Below, piece after piece: positions 8,634 through 17,082 of a stretch of DNA of 64,000 bases; position 1 is the first letter of the stretch; each line of letters begins with the position of its first letter. Made by a program: the position numbers and the translations under genes. The DNA is taken from the NCBI RefSeq assembly GCF_021295335.1, contig NZ_JAIWOT010000001.1, positions 2,868,501 through 2,932,500 on the forward strand, written 5' to 3'. The notes under the pieces are model-generated. The model was not told the origin of the DNA, searched no databases, and saw only the letters and a program-made list of their open reading frames with translations. Source of the stretch: Komagataeibacter sp. FNDCF1 (lineage in GTDB: Bacteria > Pseudomonadota > Alphaproteobacteria > Acetobacterales > Acetobacteraceae).

Positions 8634-10799
8634 ATGCCTCAGCCCGATCATTCCGACACCCCGCCTGGAACAGCGCGGCGCGGCCTGCTGGCGCAGATAC
8701 GCTTTCCGTTTCTCGGGGTGCTGGCGGTGGGGGTGCTGGCGCTGGTCATTTTCTGGTCCTGGGACTGGTTCATTCCCATGGTGGAACGCAGGGCCGGGGC
8801 GGCGCTGGGGCGCAGGGTCAGCGTGGCGCACCTGCATGTACATGTCGGCCGTGTGATCCGCATCACGGCCGACGGGGTGCGGATTGACGAACCCGAAGGA
8901 TTCGACACCCTGCCGCCCTTCGCCACCGCCGACCACCTGATGGTGGGGATCAGCCTGTGGCACCTGCTGGGTGGCAGGGTGGACCTGCCGGTCATTGCGC
9001 TGGACAGGCCCGTGGTGGAACTGAACGAGAAGCGTGACGGGAGCGCCAACTACCATTTCCCGTCCAGCGGTGGTGGCGGTTCGACCGCCATGCCGCGTAT
9101 TGGCGAGCTGAATATCGAGGCGGGCCAGCTCCACCTTGTCCATGCCGGCCTGCGCAGCGACATGCGCGCACAGGTCCATACCACGCCGGGAAAGGGCGAC
9201 GTGCAGCCCCGCATCGTGGCCGATCTGCGCGGGACCTATACCGGGCAGGCCATCATCGGGCATTTTTCGGGCGGGGCGCTGGTCTCGCTGGCCGACAGGA
9301 CCCGGCCCTATCCGGTTGATGTGGACGTGCGCCACGGCCCCACGCGCCTGACGCTGATCGGCACGGTGGATGATCCGCTGTCCTTTGCCGGTACACGGCT
9401 GAAGCTGACGCTGGCGGGGCCGGACATGTCGCTGCTCTATCCGCTGACGGGCGTGGTGATTCCCCAGACCCCCGCCTACCATGTCGCGGGCAGCCTGGAT
9501 TATCATGACAGGCGGGTGCGCTTCCGTAATTTTGAAGGTGTTGTCGGCTCCAGCGACCTTGGCGGCACGCTGGACGTGGACCCGCACCAGAGTGTGACAT
9601 TTGTCGATACCAACCTGCATTCACGCCATGTGGACCTGGCGGACCTGGGCGGTTTCTTTGGCGCGACACCGGGTGAGCATCCCTCCACCACCCAGCAGGC
9701 GGCACAGGAAAAGGCGCATGAGGCCAGTGGCGCGGTGCTGCCTTCCACACCGATCAACATGCCCCGTCTCAAGGCCACCAATGTCCATCTTGTCTATCAT
9801 GGCGACCATATCGAAAACCGCCATACGCCGCTCGACAACATCGATGTGCTGGCCGATATCCGCGATGGTACGATCGATGTCCATCACCTGAACTTTGCCG
9901 TGGGCAAGGGAACGCTGGCCAGCAGCGGCACCTTCGTACCGCAGGGCAACGGCATGGATGCGCGCATCCGCATCGACATGGAACAGATCGACCTGGCCCG
10001 GCTGATGCAGGCCATGGGGCATAACCTGCACGGGCAGGGGATCATTGGCGGGCATATCGTGGTGCATGGCCATGGCCAGTCGCTGGCCCAGATCGTGGGT
10101 GATGGCGATGGCGGCATTACCATGGCGCTGGATGATGGCGGCGATATTTCCGCCATCCTGCCCGACCTGGTGGGGCTGGAACTGGGCAAGGCGCTGCTTT
10201 CCGCGCTGGGCCTGCCCGCGCGGACCGACCTGAAATGCCTGATTGCCGACATGCCGCTGCAGGACGGCGTGTTCCACACCCGCACCATGCTGCTGGAAAC
10301 GGGGGATACGCGCACCGTGGGCAGCGGGGACATCAGGTTCAGCAACAATACCATCGACTATAAACTGCTCACGCATTCACGGCATTTCGCCATCGCCTCC
10401 TTTCCCGGCCCGCTTTACATCACGGGTGCGCTCAGGAGCCCGAATATCAGACCGGGGGCGGAAATCATCGGCCGGGCCGTGGCGTCCGTGCTGACGGGTT
10501 TCGTGTTCTCGCCCATAGGGCTGCTGCCCACCATTGAAGGCGGCGTGGGCAAGAATTCCTCCTGCGCCAGTGCCATCCGGGAGGTGAACGAGAACCCGGC
10601 CGCAGGTATCGCGCCCCATGCCAACCATCCCGCCAGACGGGGCAGGCACGGGCATGGAACTCCCGTGGGAACATCCGGGCAGCATGATGTGAATGCCGGC
10701 AGTCATGCCGGTGGCACCGAAAATGCTACCGGCGGGCTGAGCGCAGCCGAACGCGCGCGGATCCGGGCGGCCTGGGCGCACAGGCAGGCAGCCCATTGA
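8634..10799 (+). CDS. AsmA-family envelope protein
   Basis: A 721-residue protein with a cytoplasmic N-terminus, one membrane span (about residues 24-45) and a long beta-rich periplasmic domain typical of AsmA/YhdP-like proteins, which are thought to act in lipid transport to the outer membrane. Conserved features are the start of the periplasmic part (a helix then GRRVSVAHLHV) and the C-terminal region with the ALGL...LKCLIADMPLQDG block. The last 80 or so residues are His/Gly/Ala-rich and low in complexity. Divergent from ilvD. Confidence 0.85.
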   Translation: MPQPDHSDTPPGTARRGLLAQIRFPFLGVLAVGVLALVIFWSWDWFIPMVERRAGAALGRRVSVAHLHVHVGRVIRITADGVRIDEPEGFDTLPPFATADHLMVGISLWHLLGGRVDLPVIALDRPVVELNEKRDGSANYHFPSSGGGGSTAMPRIGELNIEAGQLHLVHAGLRSDMRAQVHTTPGKGDVQPRIVADLRGTYTGQAIIGHFSGGALVSLADRTRPYPVDVDVRHGPTRLTLIGTVDDPLSFAGTRLKLTLAGPDMSLLYPLTGVVIPQTPAYHVAGSLDYHDRRVRFRNFEGVVGSSDLGGTLDVDPHQSVTFVDTNLHSRHVDLADLGGFFGATPGEHPSTTQQAAQEKAHEASGAVLPSTPINMPRLKATNVHLVYHGDHIENRHTPLDNIDVLADIRDGTIDVHHLNFAVGKGTLASSGTFVPQGNGMDARIRIDMEQIDLARLMQAMGHNLHGQGIIGGHIVVHGHGQSLAQIVGDGDGGITMALDDGGDISAILPDLVGLELGKALLSALGLPARTDLKCLIADMPLQDGVFHTRTMLLETGDTRTVGSGDIRFSNNTIDYKLLTHSRHFAIASFPGPLYITGALRSPNIRPGAEIIGRAVASVLTGFVFSPIGLLPTIEGGVGKNSSCASAIREVNENPAAGIAPHANHPARRGRHGHGTPVGTSGQHDVNAGSHAGGTENATGGLSAAERARIRAAWAHRQAAH

Positions 10800-10893
10800 G
10801 GAGTGGAATCCCCGCTTGACCATGCAGGGCATTTCAGCAAAAAGGAACAGGTGCCGCAGGGAACCCGCAACAGCGGGCCGATCCTGCCGCCAT

Positions 10894-10968
10894 GCCGGGT
10901 TAGCACAGTGGTAGTGCAGCGGTTTTGTAAACCGAAGGCCGGGGGTTCAAATCCCTCACCCGGCACCA
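10894..10968 (+). tRNA. tRNA-Thr (anticodon TGT)
   Basis: Acceptor stem GCCGGGT (10894-10900) pairs with ACCCGGC (10958-10964), followed by A and encoded CCA. D-stem GCAC/GTGC, anticodon loop TTTGTAA (anticodon UGU) on the CGGT/ACCG stem, and T-arm GGGGG-TTCAAAT-CCCTC are all present. The predicted folding is complete. Confidence 0.95.
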
Positions 10969-11064
10969 CATTTTCAAAAGAAAACAGTCAGTTAGAAAAA
11001 GCGCACGGGGCGCATGAAGCGCACGCTTCGCATACGGCCCCGGCAAACAAGCCGGACAACCATA

Positions 11065-11167
11065 AAGCAGTTTCTGGTGAAGCTTTTTTCAAAACGCTTC
11101 GGGGAACGCCGCCTTTTTCTGGAAAAGGCGACGTTATTTGAAAATCGTATTATTTCAGAACAGTCGC
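11065..11167. repeat. Dispersed two-hairpin repeat, copy B
   Basis: The most regular copy. Hairpin 1 is GAAGC-ttttttcaaaac-GCTTC and hairpin 2 is built on GCCTTTTTC-tgg-AAAAAGGC-like arms. The outer end, read on the minus strand, is TTTTTGCGTAAGCGACTGTT, so it carries the last codons and stop of the DsbA-like gene, just as copy A does for its neighbour. Lies between tRNA-Thr and that convergent gene. Confidence 0.8.
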
Positions 11168-11731
11168 TTACGCAAAAATCCGTTCCAGCCACGCGTCAAC
11201 CGTATCACCGCTGCCGATGGCAGGATCGATCAGTCCGTCGACCATGAAGGTGGGAGAGACGTGAATGCCGTTCTGCCGCGAATACCTGCACTGCCACTTG
11301 ATGGCCTTCTGCAGTTCCGGCACGGCAAAGGCGGCCGCCAGTTCCAGCCCGCTAAGGCGTTCGATCCGCTTTATGATGTCATTGGGTGTGGCATCCATGT
11401 TGGGGCCGGCGCAGTGATCGGTAAACTCGAATGATTCGCGGTGCGCGCCCACGGCGGCCATGACGGTGCGGGCCGCGTCACGACCACCCTCCAGGGTTGC
11501 CGCGGCAAGGATGCAGCGCACGATGACACCGGAAAACATGTGCCATGGCTGGGATTGCAGGCGGATCCGTATGGTGATCCGCTCATCCCCCGCACGGGCC
11601 AGCAATTCCGGCAGTTTGTTGAATGCCCGTACTGAAAACGGGCAGGTCGGTTCCAGGAAGGCCTCGAAAATTTTCGGACCATGCCCCCATTCAAGCGGGG
11701 CGACGTGGAGGGAGGGGACGGTCATGATCAT
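11168..11731 (-). CDS. DsbA-family thioredoxin-fold protein, monothiol
   Basis: A 187-residue protein with a thioredoxin fold: an N-terminal active-site segment EPTCPFS with Cys30 and Ser33 (CPFS rather than CxxC), and the cis-Pro segment VSPTFMVDG near the C-terminus. It lacks a signal peptide, so it is probably cytoplasmic, like the DsbA-like Thioredoxin_4 proteins. A CxxS site suggests isomerase, glutathione-linked or mycothiol-free reductase chemistry rather than classical disulfide formation. AAGGAG precedes the tandem ATGs at 11731/11725. The stop codon lies within repeat copy B. Confidence 0.75.
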   Translation of the reverse strand: MIMTVPSLHVAPLEWGHGPKIFEAFLEPTCPFSVRAFNKLPELLARAGDERITIRIRLQSQPWHMFSGVIVRCILAAATLEGGRDAARTVMAAVGAHRESFEFTDHCAGPNMDATPNDIIKRIERLSGLELAAAFAVPELQKAIKWQCRYSRQNGIHVSPTFMVDGLIDPAIGSGDTVDAWLERIFA

Positions 11732-11848
11732 GATGCTCCTTCAGGCGGGCCGCTGTTCTCCCGGCCGGGTGGCGCAGGGGATGCGTGCCGCATGGTGTCC
11801 ATGGCCGGGGGGCGCGCCGCGCATGACCGGCCTGAACATGGAAGGCCG

Positions 11849-12697
11849 TCAGCGCCGCTGGGCGGACAGGCGGCGCATATGGGCGCGATAACCCCTGCGG
11901 CCCAGTATCTTCATGATGGGCAGGCTTGCATTGAGCAGCGGCATGAAGGTGAGGCAGGCATGGGTGAACAGCTTGTCAAATACGGAACTGAAGCGTTCGC
12001 GGCTGCCGCGTTCACAGCATTCAAGGATACGCGCGGCCGTGACATCGGGTTCCTGTGGCGGGTCGATAAAGTTGTAGATCGATCCGCCGGCCTGCATTTC
12101 CCGGCTCAGCATGGGGGTGTTGACGCTGGCGGGATAGAGGGATGACACCGCGATGCGTCGGGGCCGGAGTTCCTGCTCCAGCGCGCGGGCAAAGCCGCGC
12201 AGACCGAATTTCGCCGCCGTGTAGACACTGCTGCCCGCCAGCGGAAACACCGCCGCCATCGAGTTCACGAAGACGATATGCCCCCCCCCGCGCATGCCGG
12301 GCAGCAGGGCATTGGTCAGTTCGATCGGGGCCAGCAGATCCACCGCAATCTGCTCGGCCGTCATGGCGCTGTCCAGTTCCCCCACCGGTTGTGGCGCGAT
12401 CACGCCCGCGCAGTGTACCAGTATGTCGATGGCAGGCTCATGACTGGTAATGGCCGTGGCTGCCGTGCATATGCTGTTCATATCCGTCAGGTCACAGGGT
12501 ACGACCGTAATGCCGGGCATGTCCGTTGTGGCGTGACGTGAAAGGATGATGACCCTGTACCCGCAGCCCAGCATGCGCTGCACCAGTGCGCGCCCGATTC
12601 CGCCCGTAGCACCCGTTACAACCGCAACCCGACTGGACCTGTCGTTTAAATCGCTATTTTCCAATGACCTACATACTTCCCTGACCGCAACGCCCAT
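11849..12697 (-). CDS. Short-chain dehydrogenase/reductase
   Basis: A 282-residue classical SDR: NAD(P)-binding TGATGGIG (about residues 29-36), NSMAA serine motif and catalytic YTAAK. The C-terminal extension (about 70 residues after the core) is hydrophobic then basic and may associate with membrane, as in SDRs that act on lipids or sterol-like substrates. The substrate is unknown. It is the only gene of its unit; two competing hairpins lie 40-75 bp upstream. Confidence 0.85.
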   Translation of the reverse strand: MGVAVREVCRSLENSDLNDRSSRVAVVTGATGGIGRALVQRMLGCGYRVIILSRHATTDMPGITVVPCDLTDMNSICTAATAITSHEPAIDILVHCAGVIAPQPVGELDSAMTAEQIAVDLLAPIELTNALLPGMRGGGHIVFVNSMAAVFPLAGSSVYTAAKFGLRGFARALEQELRPRRIAVSSLYPASVNTPMLSREMQAGGSIYNFIDPPQEPDVTAARILECCERGSRERFSSVFDKLFTHACLTFMPLLNASLPIMKILGRRGYRAHMRRLSAQRR

Positions 12698-13021
12698 TGT
12701 AGCGCCTGATACGCGCCACAGTGGACATTCCGCAAGCTGTTTTCCCTGTGGGGAAAGAGAATACTTTCCCGTTGCTTGATGGGGGTCATGCTATCGGTAA
12801 CGAAATCATCCGTCGATCATTCGTTGGCTGGAAATCAACTGATCCGCCAGCCAGGGCCAATATCAGCCACCGGATGCTTCTGCCGGAGCACCGGGAGCAT
12901 GGAAAAAATGGGTACGCATCCATACCCATCCCTATGGTCATGCCCGCAGACCGCCAGGTCAGTACAGGATGTTCGATATCTCGAATGGTTCTTTCACCTG
13001 AAAAACAGTCCGATCAGATTC
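12698..13021. other. Gene-free region upstream of SDR gene, with hairpins
   Basis: No gene. TTTCCC (12741-12746), GGGAAAG (12751-12757) and CTTTCCC (12764-12770) can form two mutually exclusive stems on either strand; a second hairpin has 7-bp arms ATGGGTA (12908-12914) and TACCCAT (12923-12929). The SDR promoter is presumably here. The right end meets the left side of the IS110-family element. Confidence 0.5.
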
Positions 13022-13090
13022 CATGAGGAGTGGATAGCGAGCCGCGCCGTGTCAGAGTGTGCTTGCTGAAACTCTCTGGAGGGCAGAACC

Positions 13091-14257
13091 ATGCTCGAGG
13101 CATCTGATCATCCCACGACCCCGGTCGCTATCCGCGTTGATCTTGGCGCGATCTTCGTTTCACTGGAACTTGGAAAATCGAGTTGGCTGGTCACATCGCT
13201 CTCACCCGGAAGCGAGAAGATGTCGCGCCACTCGGTTCAAGGTGGCGATATTGCGGGCCTGTTCGGCTGTTTCACTAGTCTTCGTGACAAGGCCCGCGCT
13301 CGGGAAGGAAGACTTTTTCCGCTTGTGGTGATTCAGGAAGCCGGATTGGATGGATTCTGGATCGATAGAGCCTTGAAGCAGGAGGACTGGATCGAGAGCC
13401 ATGTCGTCGATGCGGCGTCGATCGCAGTTCCCCGCAAGCACCGGCGTGCAAAGACGGATCGTATCGACGGGGAGATGCTGGTCCGTACGCTGCTGGCGTT
13501 CAAACGCGGAGAGGCACGGGTCTGCTCAATGGTCCGCCCTCCATCACGGGAAGAGGAAGACCGCCGACGTCTCAGTCGGGAGCGTAAGGTTCTGGTGGGC
13601 GAGCGCACGCGGCATATCAACCGCGTCCAGGGCCTGCTGCTGAGCCAGGGCATTCGAGGTTACCGGCCGCTGCGACGGGATCGGCGTGCCTGTCTCGACG
13701 AGTTGCGAACGGGCGATGGTCATCCCTTGCCGAAGCATCTCAAGGCGCAGATCGGACGAGAACTGGACCGCATCGAACTTCTCATGGAACAGATTAAAAT
13801 GGTTGAGAGCGAACGGGACGAATTGGCAAAAGTGAATGACAACAATCAATGTTCGCCAGTTGTCCTGTTGCAGGGTCTCAGAGGGATTGGCGCCGAGTTT
13901 GCCACCGTTCTGACGCAGGAAGGACTGTTCCGGCATTTCGACAACAGGCGGCAGGTCGCGGCTTATGCCGGTCTGGCGCCTTCGCCGTGGAAAAGCGGAT
14001 CGATCGACCGTGAACAAGGCGTCTCGAAATCCGGTAATCCGCGCCTGCGCACGGCCATGATCCAGCTTGCCTGGCTGTGGCTCCGCTACCAGCCTGACAC
14101 CGCGCTGGCGCAGTGGTTCCATGAACACGTGGGCGCAAGAAGTAACCGGAGCCGCAAAACGGCGATCGTTGCCCTGGCCCGCAAGCTTCTTGTTGCGCTC
14201 TGGAAATATGTCACGAGTGGTGTCGTTATCGATGGCGCGCATCCGGCGTCCCGCTGA
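13091..14257 (+). CDS. IS110-family transposase (RuvC-like recombinase)
   Basis: A 388-residue transposase. The N-terminal RuvC-like domain shows LELGK (acidic residue Glu26 where most members have Asp), the second acidic residue in IQEAGLDGFW, and the AKTDRIDGE pair of aspartates. The C-terminal Tnp_20 domain shows GIGAEFATVL, RQVAAYAGLAPSPWKSG and the serine segment VSKSGNPRLR. The frame looks intact and probably active. GGAGGG precedes the ATG by about 8 bases. Confidence 0.92.
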   Translation: MLEASDHPTTPVAIRVDLGAIFVSLELGKSSWLVTSLSPGSEKMSRHSVQGGDIAGLFGCFTSLRDKARAREGRLFPLVVIQEAGLDGFWIDRALKQEDWIESHVVDAASIAVPRKHRRAKTDRIDGEMLVRTLLAFKRGEARVCSMVRPPSREEEDRRRLSRERKVLVGERTRHINRVQGLLLSQGIRGYRPLRRDRRACLDELRTGDGHPLPKHLKAQIGRELDRIELLMEQIKMVESERDELAKVNDNNQCSPVVLLQGLRGIGAEFATVLTQEGLFRHFDNRRQVAAYAGLAPSPWKSGSIDREQGVSKSGNPRLRTAMIQLAWLWLRYQPDTALAQWFHEHVGARSNRSRKTAIVALARKLLVALWKYVTSGVVIDGAHPASR

Positions 14258-14560
14258 TGGAAACACCACAGACATAAACCCCATCCCCAGGACCTGATCA
14301 GTCCTGTGGATCCAGGTGAACGGACCGATCGGCCCCATGGCTTGCAATGCCGACCTTTCAGAATGGTCCCGTTCTCCTGAGCCTTTGCCCCGAATGCGGG
14401 ATAGTGGTGCTGCCGCGCGCGAGCGGCGACCGGATGTGAGGTTCTACAGGTGCGGCATCGCGCCGGTAGTCGTTAAACAGGCTCAGACCATGGATCCAAA
14501 ACACGGAGAAGAAAAAATGATCTCGCAGTGAAAGTGGCCATTGACGTGAAACTCCTCATG
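14258..14560 (+). ncRNA. Candidate IS110/IS1111 guide (bridge/seek) RNA region
   Basis: A 303-bp non-coding segment between the transposase stop and the right inverted repeat. It holds several hairpins: CAGGAC-ctgatca-GTCCTG (14288-14306), CCGATCGG, GCCGC-gcgcga-GCGGC-like stems and CCTCATGTGAGG (14554-14565, just across the proposed end). IS110-family elements are known to encode structured RNAs in a non-coding end that pair with donor and target DNA; in the IS1111 subgroup these follow the gene. Position and structure fit, but no covariance match could be tested. Confidence 0.4.
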
Positions 14561-14959
14561 TGAGGGGCTGATATTACATTCACGAACCGATGCAATACCT
14601 GCGCCGTGATGGTCATTACGGGTTCAAGAAATGAAGCATGTGGATGTAAATTGGAAAGGGTATATAAATAATAAACACATGTATATTAATTTTTTATTCC
14701 GTATTATTTATATTTTGTAAATAAAAATATTAAATAATACTATCGGGGAGAAAAAGGGTATATTTCATGAAAATGATATAGGTCCGGCAATCTCCGGATT
14801 TCCTGCCGCCCTCTGGCTCCCTGCCATAAGGAGATAACGGTTTCTGACAATGAGCACAGTGTCCCCTGCCTTCTTCCCCGACGCATAGGAAAAAGGTCCG
14901 GGAATACCACAACCGATAGGCGATTGTGAAAATTCTTTAAATATTTCAATGGGTTGTCG
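14561..14959. other. Gene-free AT-rich region between IS110 element and tRNA-Ser
   Basis: No gene supported. About 14640-14770 is strikingly AT-rich (runs of TATATAAATAATAAAC and TAAATAAAAATATT type) in a chromosome above 60% GC. The rest is near average composition with no clear hairpin terminator. Likely a transfer scar, silenced DNA or nucleoid-protein binding tract. Confidence 0.5.
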
Positions 14960-15050
14960 TGGCGGAGAGAGTGGGATTCGAACCCACGGTACGCTATTAA
15001 CGTACACACGCTTTCCAAGCGTGCGCCTTAAGCCGCTCGGCCATCTCTCC
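14960..15050 (-). tRNA. tRNA-Ser (anticodon GGA)
   Basis: On the minus strand the acceptor GGAGAGA pairs with TCTCTCC, followed by G and encoded CCA. The anticodon arm GCACGCT-TGGAA-AGCGTG gives anticodon GGA. The long variable arm (GTACGTTAATAGCGTAC) is the type II mark of serine tRNAs. T-arm GTGGG-TTCGAAT-CCCAC is intact. Confidence 0.95.
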
Positions 15051-15154
15051 AGCCGTTACCGGGTTCCATGCCATCCCTTGGCGGCCGTACCCGATGCGGC
15101 GGAACATATCACCAAATTTTATTGGCGCAAGAGGAAAACGCCATGCCCATGCCA

Positions 15155-15178
15155 CCCGCCCCGATTGCGCGGGGCGGG
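15155..15178 (-). terminator. Hairpin downstream of lepA
   Basis: Arms CCCGCCCCG (15155-15163) and CGGGGCGGG (15170-15178) with a 6-nt loop lie 17 bp past the lepA stop on its strand. There is no adjoining T tract (a CGTTTTCC follows about 15 bp on), so an intrinsic terminator is plausible but not certain. Confidence 0.5.
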
Positions 15179-15194
15179 GCGGCATGACGGCAGG

Positions 15195-17000
15195 CTACTG
15201 GTCCATCTTGAGTGCGGCGAGGAAGGCGCTCTGCGGTATCTCCACCTTGCCGAACTGGCGCATGCGCTTCTTGCCTTCCTTCTGCTTGTCCAGCAGCTTG
15301 CGCTTGCGCGAGATGTCACCGCCATAGCACTTGGCCGTCACGTCCTTGGACATGGCGCCAATGGTCTCACGCGCGATGATGCGGCTGCCAATGGCGGCCT
15401 GCACCGCGATCTTGAACAGCTGGCGGGGGATCAGTTCCTTGAGCTTGGCGCAGATCGAGCGCCCGCGCGTTTCCGCTGCCGAGCGGTGGGCGATGAAGGA
15501 CAGCGCATCCACCGGCTCCTGATTGACAAGGATGGAGATGCGCACGAGATCGCTCTCCTCATACCCGTCCATCTGGTAATCGAAGCTGGCATAACCGCGC
15601 GTGACCGACTTCAGGCGGTCGTAGAAGTCGAACACCACCTCGTTCAGCGGCAGGCGATAGACCGCCATGGCGCGGTTGCCGACATAGGTCAGGTCAATCT
15701 GCACGCCGCGCCGCTCGCTGCACAGGGTCAGCACCGCGCCCAGATATTCGTCCGGCACCATGATGGTGGCGCGGATCCACGGTTCCTCGATCGTCTCGAT
15801 CAGGGACTGGTCGGGCATGTCGGCGGGGTTGTGCAGTTCCGCCTGCTCGCCATTGGTCAGTTGCATGCGGTAGACTACGGACGGGGCGGTGGCGATCAGG
15901 TCCAGGTCGAATTCGCGGCTCAGGCGCTCCTGGATGATTTCCAGATGCAGCAGGCCAAGGAAGCCGCAGCGGAAGCCGAAGCCCAGCGCCGCCGATGTCT
16001 CGGCCTCGTAATGGAAGGAAGCGTCGTTGAGCCGCAGCTTGGCCAGGCTGTCACGCAGTTTTTCAAAATCATCGGCCACGATGGGGTACATGCCGCACCA
16101 CACCACGGGAATGGAGGGCTTGAAGCCCGCCAGCGGGGCATCGGCCGGGCGGCGGTCGTCGGTAATGGTGTCGCCCACGTTGGTGTCGGCCACGGTCTTG
16201 ATGGCGGCGTTGATGTAGCCGATCTCACCCGGGCCCAGTTCGGCCACGTTGGTCATGCGGGGGGCGAACACGCCCACCTGGTCGACCAGATGCACCACGC
16301 CCGACGACATCATGCGGATGCGCATGCCGCGCTTCAGCCGCCCTTCCTTCACGCGCACCAGCGTGATCACGCCCAGATACGGATCGTACCAGCTATCGAC
16401 CAGCAGCGCCTTGAGCGGGGCTTCGGCATCACCCGTGGGCGGCGGCAGGCGCTTGACCAGCGCTTCCAGAACGGCCTCGATGTTCAGTCCGGTCTTGGCC
16501 GAGACCTCGACCGCGTCATCGGCGGGAATGCCCACCACTTCCTCGATCTGTTCCTTTACGCGCGGGCAGTCGGCGGCGGGCAGGTCCACCTTGTTCAGGA
16601 CCGGCACGATCTCGTGGTTGGCGTCGATGGCCTGGTACACATTGGCCAGTGTCTGCGCTTCCACCCCCTGGGATGCATCGACCACCAGCAGCGAACCCTC
16701 GCACGCGGCAAGCGACCGGCTGACCTCATAGGCAAAGTCCACGTGGCCTGGCGTGTCCATCAGGTTAAGGACATAGGTCTTGCCATCTTCCGCCGGATAG
16801 GTCAGGCGTACGGTCTGCGCCTTGATGGTGATGCCACGTTCACGTTCCAGGTCCATGTTGTCCAGGACCTGGTTGGTCATTTCCCGCTGTGTCAGCGCGC
16901 CGCAGGCCTGGATCAGCCGGTCGGCCAGGGTGGATTTCCCGTGGTCGATATGCGCGATGATCGAGAAATTGCGGATCAGGGAGAGGGGCGTGTCGGTCAT
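15195..17000 (-). CDS. lepA: Elongation factor 4 (back-translocating GTPase)
   Basis: A 601-residue EF4, the GTPase that back-translocates stalled ribosomes and aids 30S maturation. G1 HIDHGKST (about residues 17-24), G3 DTPGH and G4 NKVD are intact, and the LepA-specific C-terminal domain ends in the usual basic segment ([21 protein letters not shown]...). Start at 17000 (MTDTPLS...) gives the family length of about 600; the frame stays open 48 codons upstream without similarity. No strong ribosome-binding site is visible. Confidence 0.97.
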   Translation of the reverse strand: MTDTPLSLIRNFSIIAHIDHGKSTLADRLIQACGALTQREMTNQVLDNMDLERERGITIKAQTVRLTYPAEDGKTYVLNLMDTPGHVDFAYEVSRSLAACEGSLLVVDASQGVEAQTLANVYQAIDANHEIVPVLNKVDLPAADCPRVKEQIEEVVGIPADDAVEVSAKTGLNIEAVLEALVKRLPPPTGDAEAPLKALLVDSWYDPYLGVITLVRVKEGRLKRGMRIRMMSSGVVHLVDQVGVFAPRMTNVAELGPGEIGYINAAIKTVADTNVGDTITDDRRPADAPLAGFKPSIPVVWCGMYPIVADDFEKLRDSLAKLRLNDASFHYEAETSAALGFGFRCGFLGLLHLEIIQERLSREFDLDLIATAPSVVYRMQLTNGEQAELHNPADMPDQSLIETIEEPWIRATIMVPDEYLGAVLTLCSERRGVQIDLTYVGNRAMAVYRLPLNEVVFDFYDRLKSVTRGYASFDYQMDGYEESDLVRISILVNQEPVDALSFIAHRSAAETRGRSICAKLKELIPRQLFKIAVQAAIGSRIIARETIGAMSKDVTAKCYGGDISRKRKLLDKQKEGKKRMRQFGKVEIPQSAFLAALKMDQ

Positions 17001-17082
17001 GGGCGAGACATAGTGTAAAATTGGGAGAAAGTCAGCCGCTACCTGTCGGTCGCGTGTAAAATATCCGCCTGTCCGCGCGCGG

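Larger units (their letters stand above)
13022..14560 (+). mobile_element. IS110-family insertion sequence (approximate limits)
   Basis: A single recombinase gene is flanked by a 10-bp inverted repeat, CATGAGGAGT at 13022-13031 and ACTCCTCATG at 14551-14560. IS110 elements lack classic terminal repeats, but the IS1111 subgroup has short subterminal inverted repeats, so these may mark the ends. The resulting length, about 1.54 kb with a short left and a roughly 300-bp right non-coding side, suits that subgroup. Exact ends and target are not resolved from one copy. Confidence 0.6.

Noticed and set aside
14316..14531. 71-codon plus-strand frame in the IS110 right side
   Set aside because: No similarity or ribosome-binding site; the region is better read as non-coding end of the element.
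14960..15050. tRNA-Ser as an integration (att) site
   Set aside because: No second copy of the tRNA 3' end was seen within the window and no integrase is present.
14949..17018. 689-codon plus-strand open frame
   Set aside because: Antisense of lepA and tRNA-Ser; no domain seen and lepA is intact.
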